Below are positions 62,972 to 64,000 of a stretch of DNA of 64,000 bases, piece by piece. The translations under genes were made by a program, and so were the position numbers. The notes below the pieces were generated by a model. It saw nothing but the letters and a program-made list of their open reading frames with translations. It searched no databases and had not been told where the DNA came from. Source of the stretch: Lysobacteraceae bacterium PS02065 (lineage in GTDB: Bacteria > Pseudomonadota > Gammaproteobacteria > Xanthomonadales > Rhodanobacteraceae); the NCBI GenBank assembly GCA_029959555.1, contig JASCPI010000015.1, positions 1 to 64,000 of the forward strand, read 5' to 3'. Numbering within the stretch: the first letter of the stretch is position 1; each line of letters opens with the position of its first letter.

Positions 62972-64000
62972 CTACGGCACCTCGAACCCAAAACGGAAGA
63001 TGCGGTCGGCATCGACCGCGATCGTGAAATTCCCCGGCGAGATGTTGAAGAACACGTTGTTCGAGCACCAGGCACGCACGCGCGCCTGCGTCGACGCCAG
63101 ACGCGGCACGAGCACCGCGGCGAGGCCGCTGTTGGGCACGTTGCCGAGGGCGTGCGCGAACGTCATGCCACCGTCGGTCGACAAGGCGAGCGTGACGGCG
63201 GAGCAACCGATCGGAGCGGCCTGCGTGCCGGCGACATTCCAGGCCACGCGCTGCACGGTGCCGGAGCTCCACGCCGCCGACGCGGCGGGCGCGGTGACCG
63301 CGAACGGCCCCGCGGTGCCGACTACACCGAGGGCGACATCGGGCGTCCCACCGCCGCTGTCGGTGGTCGTGACGCGCGTGCTGCCGGGACGCTCGTCACG
63401 CACGACGAAGCGGAAATGCAGCGTACGCGTCGTCGTCGGCAACGTCTCGCCGGGCACCGTGGTACCCGCGAGGATGCTCTGCATCCTCGGGAACACGCGT
63501 GTCCCGGTGGACTCGGGTGCCCACGACCGGAACAGCGGACTGCTGCCGTTGTCGCCGGCCGCGAGCAAGGCCGCCGGACCGAGATCGACCTGCTCCCAGA
63601 CGTAGGAAAGCAACGCACCCGCCGACGAGGACGCGGAGCCCGACAGCATGAACGGCGTACGCGCGGGAATCGAGGTCGCCGGTGGCACGGCATCGATCAC
63701 GGGCGCGGCATTCGGGTTGTCGGCCACGACGGCGCACGACGCGCCGCTGCCCGTCGTGGTGTGGGCGGCGATCGACGCCAGGCTGCGTGCGTGGAAATAG
63801 GCATCGGCGTTCGCCTGCAGGTTGTCGCCACCGCAGCCGCCCGCGAAACCCATGATCGTCGAGCCGCTGCCGGGCTCGTAGGCCGACGTCGCGACGCGGT
63901 TTCCCGCGCAGTCGCCGAGCGTCGAATTGAACGTGTGCAGGGCACCGAACTGGTGCCCGATCTCGTGGGCGAAGAAATCGACGTGGAACGGGTCGCCGAC
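62972..64000 (-). CDS. Exported zinc metalloprotease (M12B-like), 5' part cut off by window end
   Basis: 343 residues visible; the N-terminus lies beyond 64000. The zinc site FFAHEIGHQFGALHTFN fits HExxHxxGxxH, and the Met-turn is in STIMGFAGGCGG, as in metzincins of the reprolysin-like type. Downstream are Ig-like/PKD-style beta-domains (MLSGSASSSAGALLSYVWEQVD, and FAVTAPAASAAWSSGTVQRVAWNVAG). The protein ends DRIFRFGFEVP, one of the shared tags. It is expected to be secreted. The stop is TAG at 62972-62974, 71 bp from the divergent regulator's start region on the same strand. Confidence 0.9.
   Translation of the reverse strand, partial: VGDPFHVDFFAHEIGHQFGALHTFNSTLGDCAGNRVATSAYEPGSGSTIMGFAGGCGGDNLQANADAYFHARSLASIAAHTTTGSGASCAVVADNPNAAPVIDAVPPATSIPARTPFMLSGSASSSAGALLSYVWEQVDLGPAALLAAGDNGSSPLFRSWAPESTGTRVFPRMQSILAGTTVPGETLPTTTRTLHFRFVVRDERPGSTRVTTTDSGGGTPDVALGVVGTAGPFAVTAPAASAAWSSGTVQRVAWNVAGTQAAPIGCSAVTLALSTDGGMTFAHALGNVPNSGLAAVLVPRLASTQARVRAWCSNNVFFNISPGNFTIAVDADRIFRFGFEVP

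Overview
The window is a high-GC chromosomal segment (codon third positions almost all G or C) from a gammaproteobacterium. Gene content and protein style point to the Xanthomonadales/Lysobacterales, most likely a Dokdonella-like member of the Rhodanobacteraceae. Supporting points are the mrp/metG neighbourhood, a soluble RnfB coupled to nth, bTHX, PpsR/PpsA, DUF1249, and many exported beta-propeller proteins ending in an IFxxGFE-like tail. The lineage call is inference from remembered family patterns. I see no prophage, transposase, CRISPR array or rRNA operon.

Layout. 0-3 kb: two exported repeat proteins (delta-60 and kelch). 3-6.8 kb: a PIN-domain gene overlapping a PQQ sugar dehydrogenase lipoprotein, a GGGGTCAGGTTCATT repeat element, and two short-chain dehydrogenases. 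6.8-12 kb: housekeeping genes (mrp, a lipoprotein, metG, rnfB-nth). 12-22 kb: histidine catabolism (hutU; hutF and hutI divergent) interleaved with a DUF2167/membrane-protein operon, a chagasin-like inhibitor, an exported nucleotide pyrophosphatase and a patatin. 22-27.6 kb: bTHX, then a zinc block with a CDF exporter, a MerC protein and a TonB receptor with a His-rich loop diverging around a near-consensus Zur operator, a methyltransferase and zur. 27.6-37.3 kb: gltX, exported propeller protein, CpdB-like nucleotidase, a beta-helix protein with an LPATG-type C-terminus, and an Atm1-type ABC exporter. 37.4-37.95 kb: tRNA-Ala(GGC), tRNA-Glu(UUC) and two identical tRNA-Asp(GUC) genes behind a strong sigma-70 promoter. 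38-49 kb: esterase, DUF1249, ppsR, two exported proteins, a CadC-like TPR regulator, and ppsA. 49-58 kb: small exported proteins, two aldo/keto reductases, a large S8 protease and a Tat-exported dienelactone hydrolase. 58-64 kb: ABC exporter, methyltransferase, a MarR-GNAT fusion with an operator over its own start codon, and a truncated zinc metalloprotease running off the end.

How the genes work together. HutU, HutI and HutF form three steps of histidine degradation by the formylglutamate route; HutH and HutG are not here. Zur, its operator, the zinc-type TonB receptor, MerC and the CDF exporter form a local zinc-homeostasis unit. PpsR controls PpsA by phosphorylation and lies 6.5 kb from it. 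Several exported hydrolases (NPP, CpdB, S8 protease, metalloprotease, PQQ sugar dehydrogenase) suggest a scavenging lifestyle.

The signal I consider most worth following is a short tag, [I/V/L]-[F/L]-x-x-G-F-[D/E]. It occurs in six otherwise unrelated exported proteins here, usually within the last 12 residues. Other notable items are the Zur-box divergon, the MarR operator with a predicted leaderless transcript, the LPATG-type tail, and a small membrane ORF that runs in frame into hutU without a stop.
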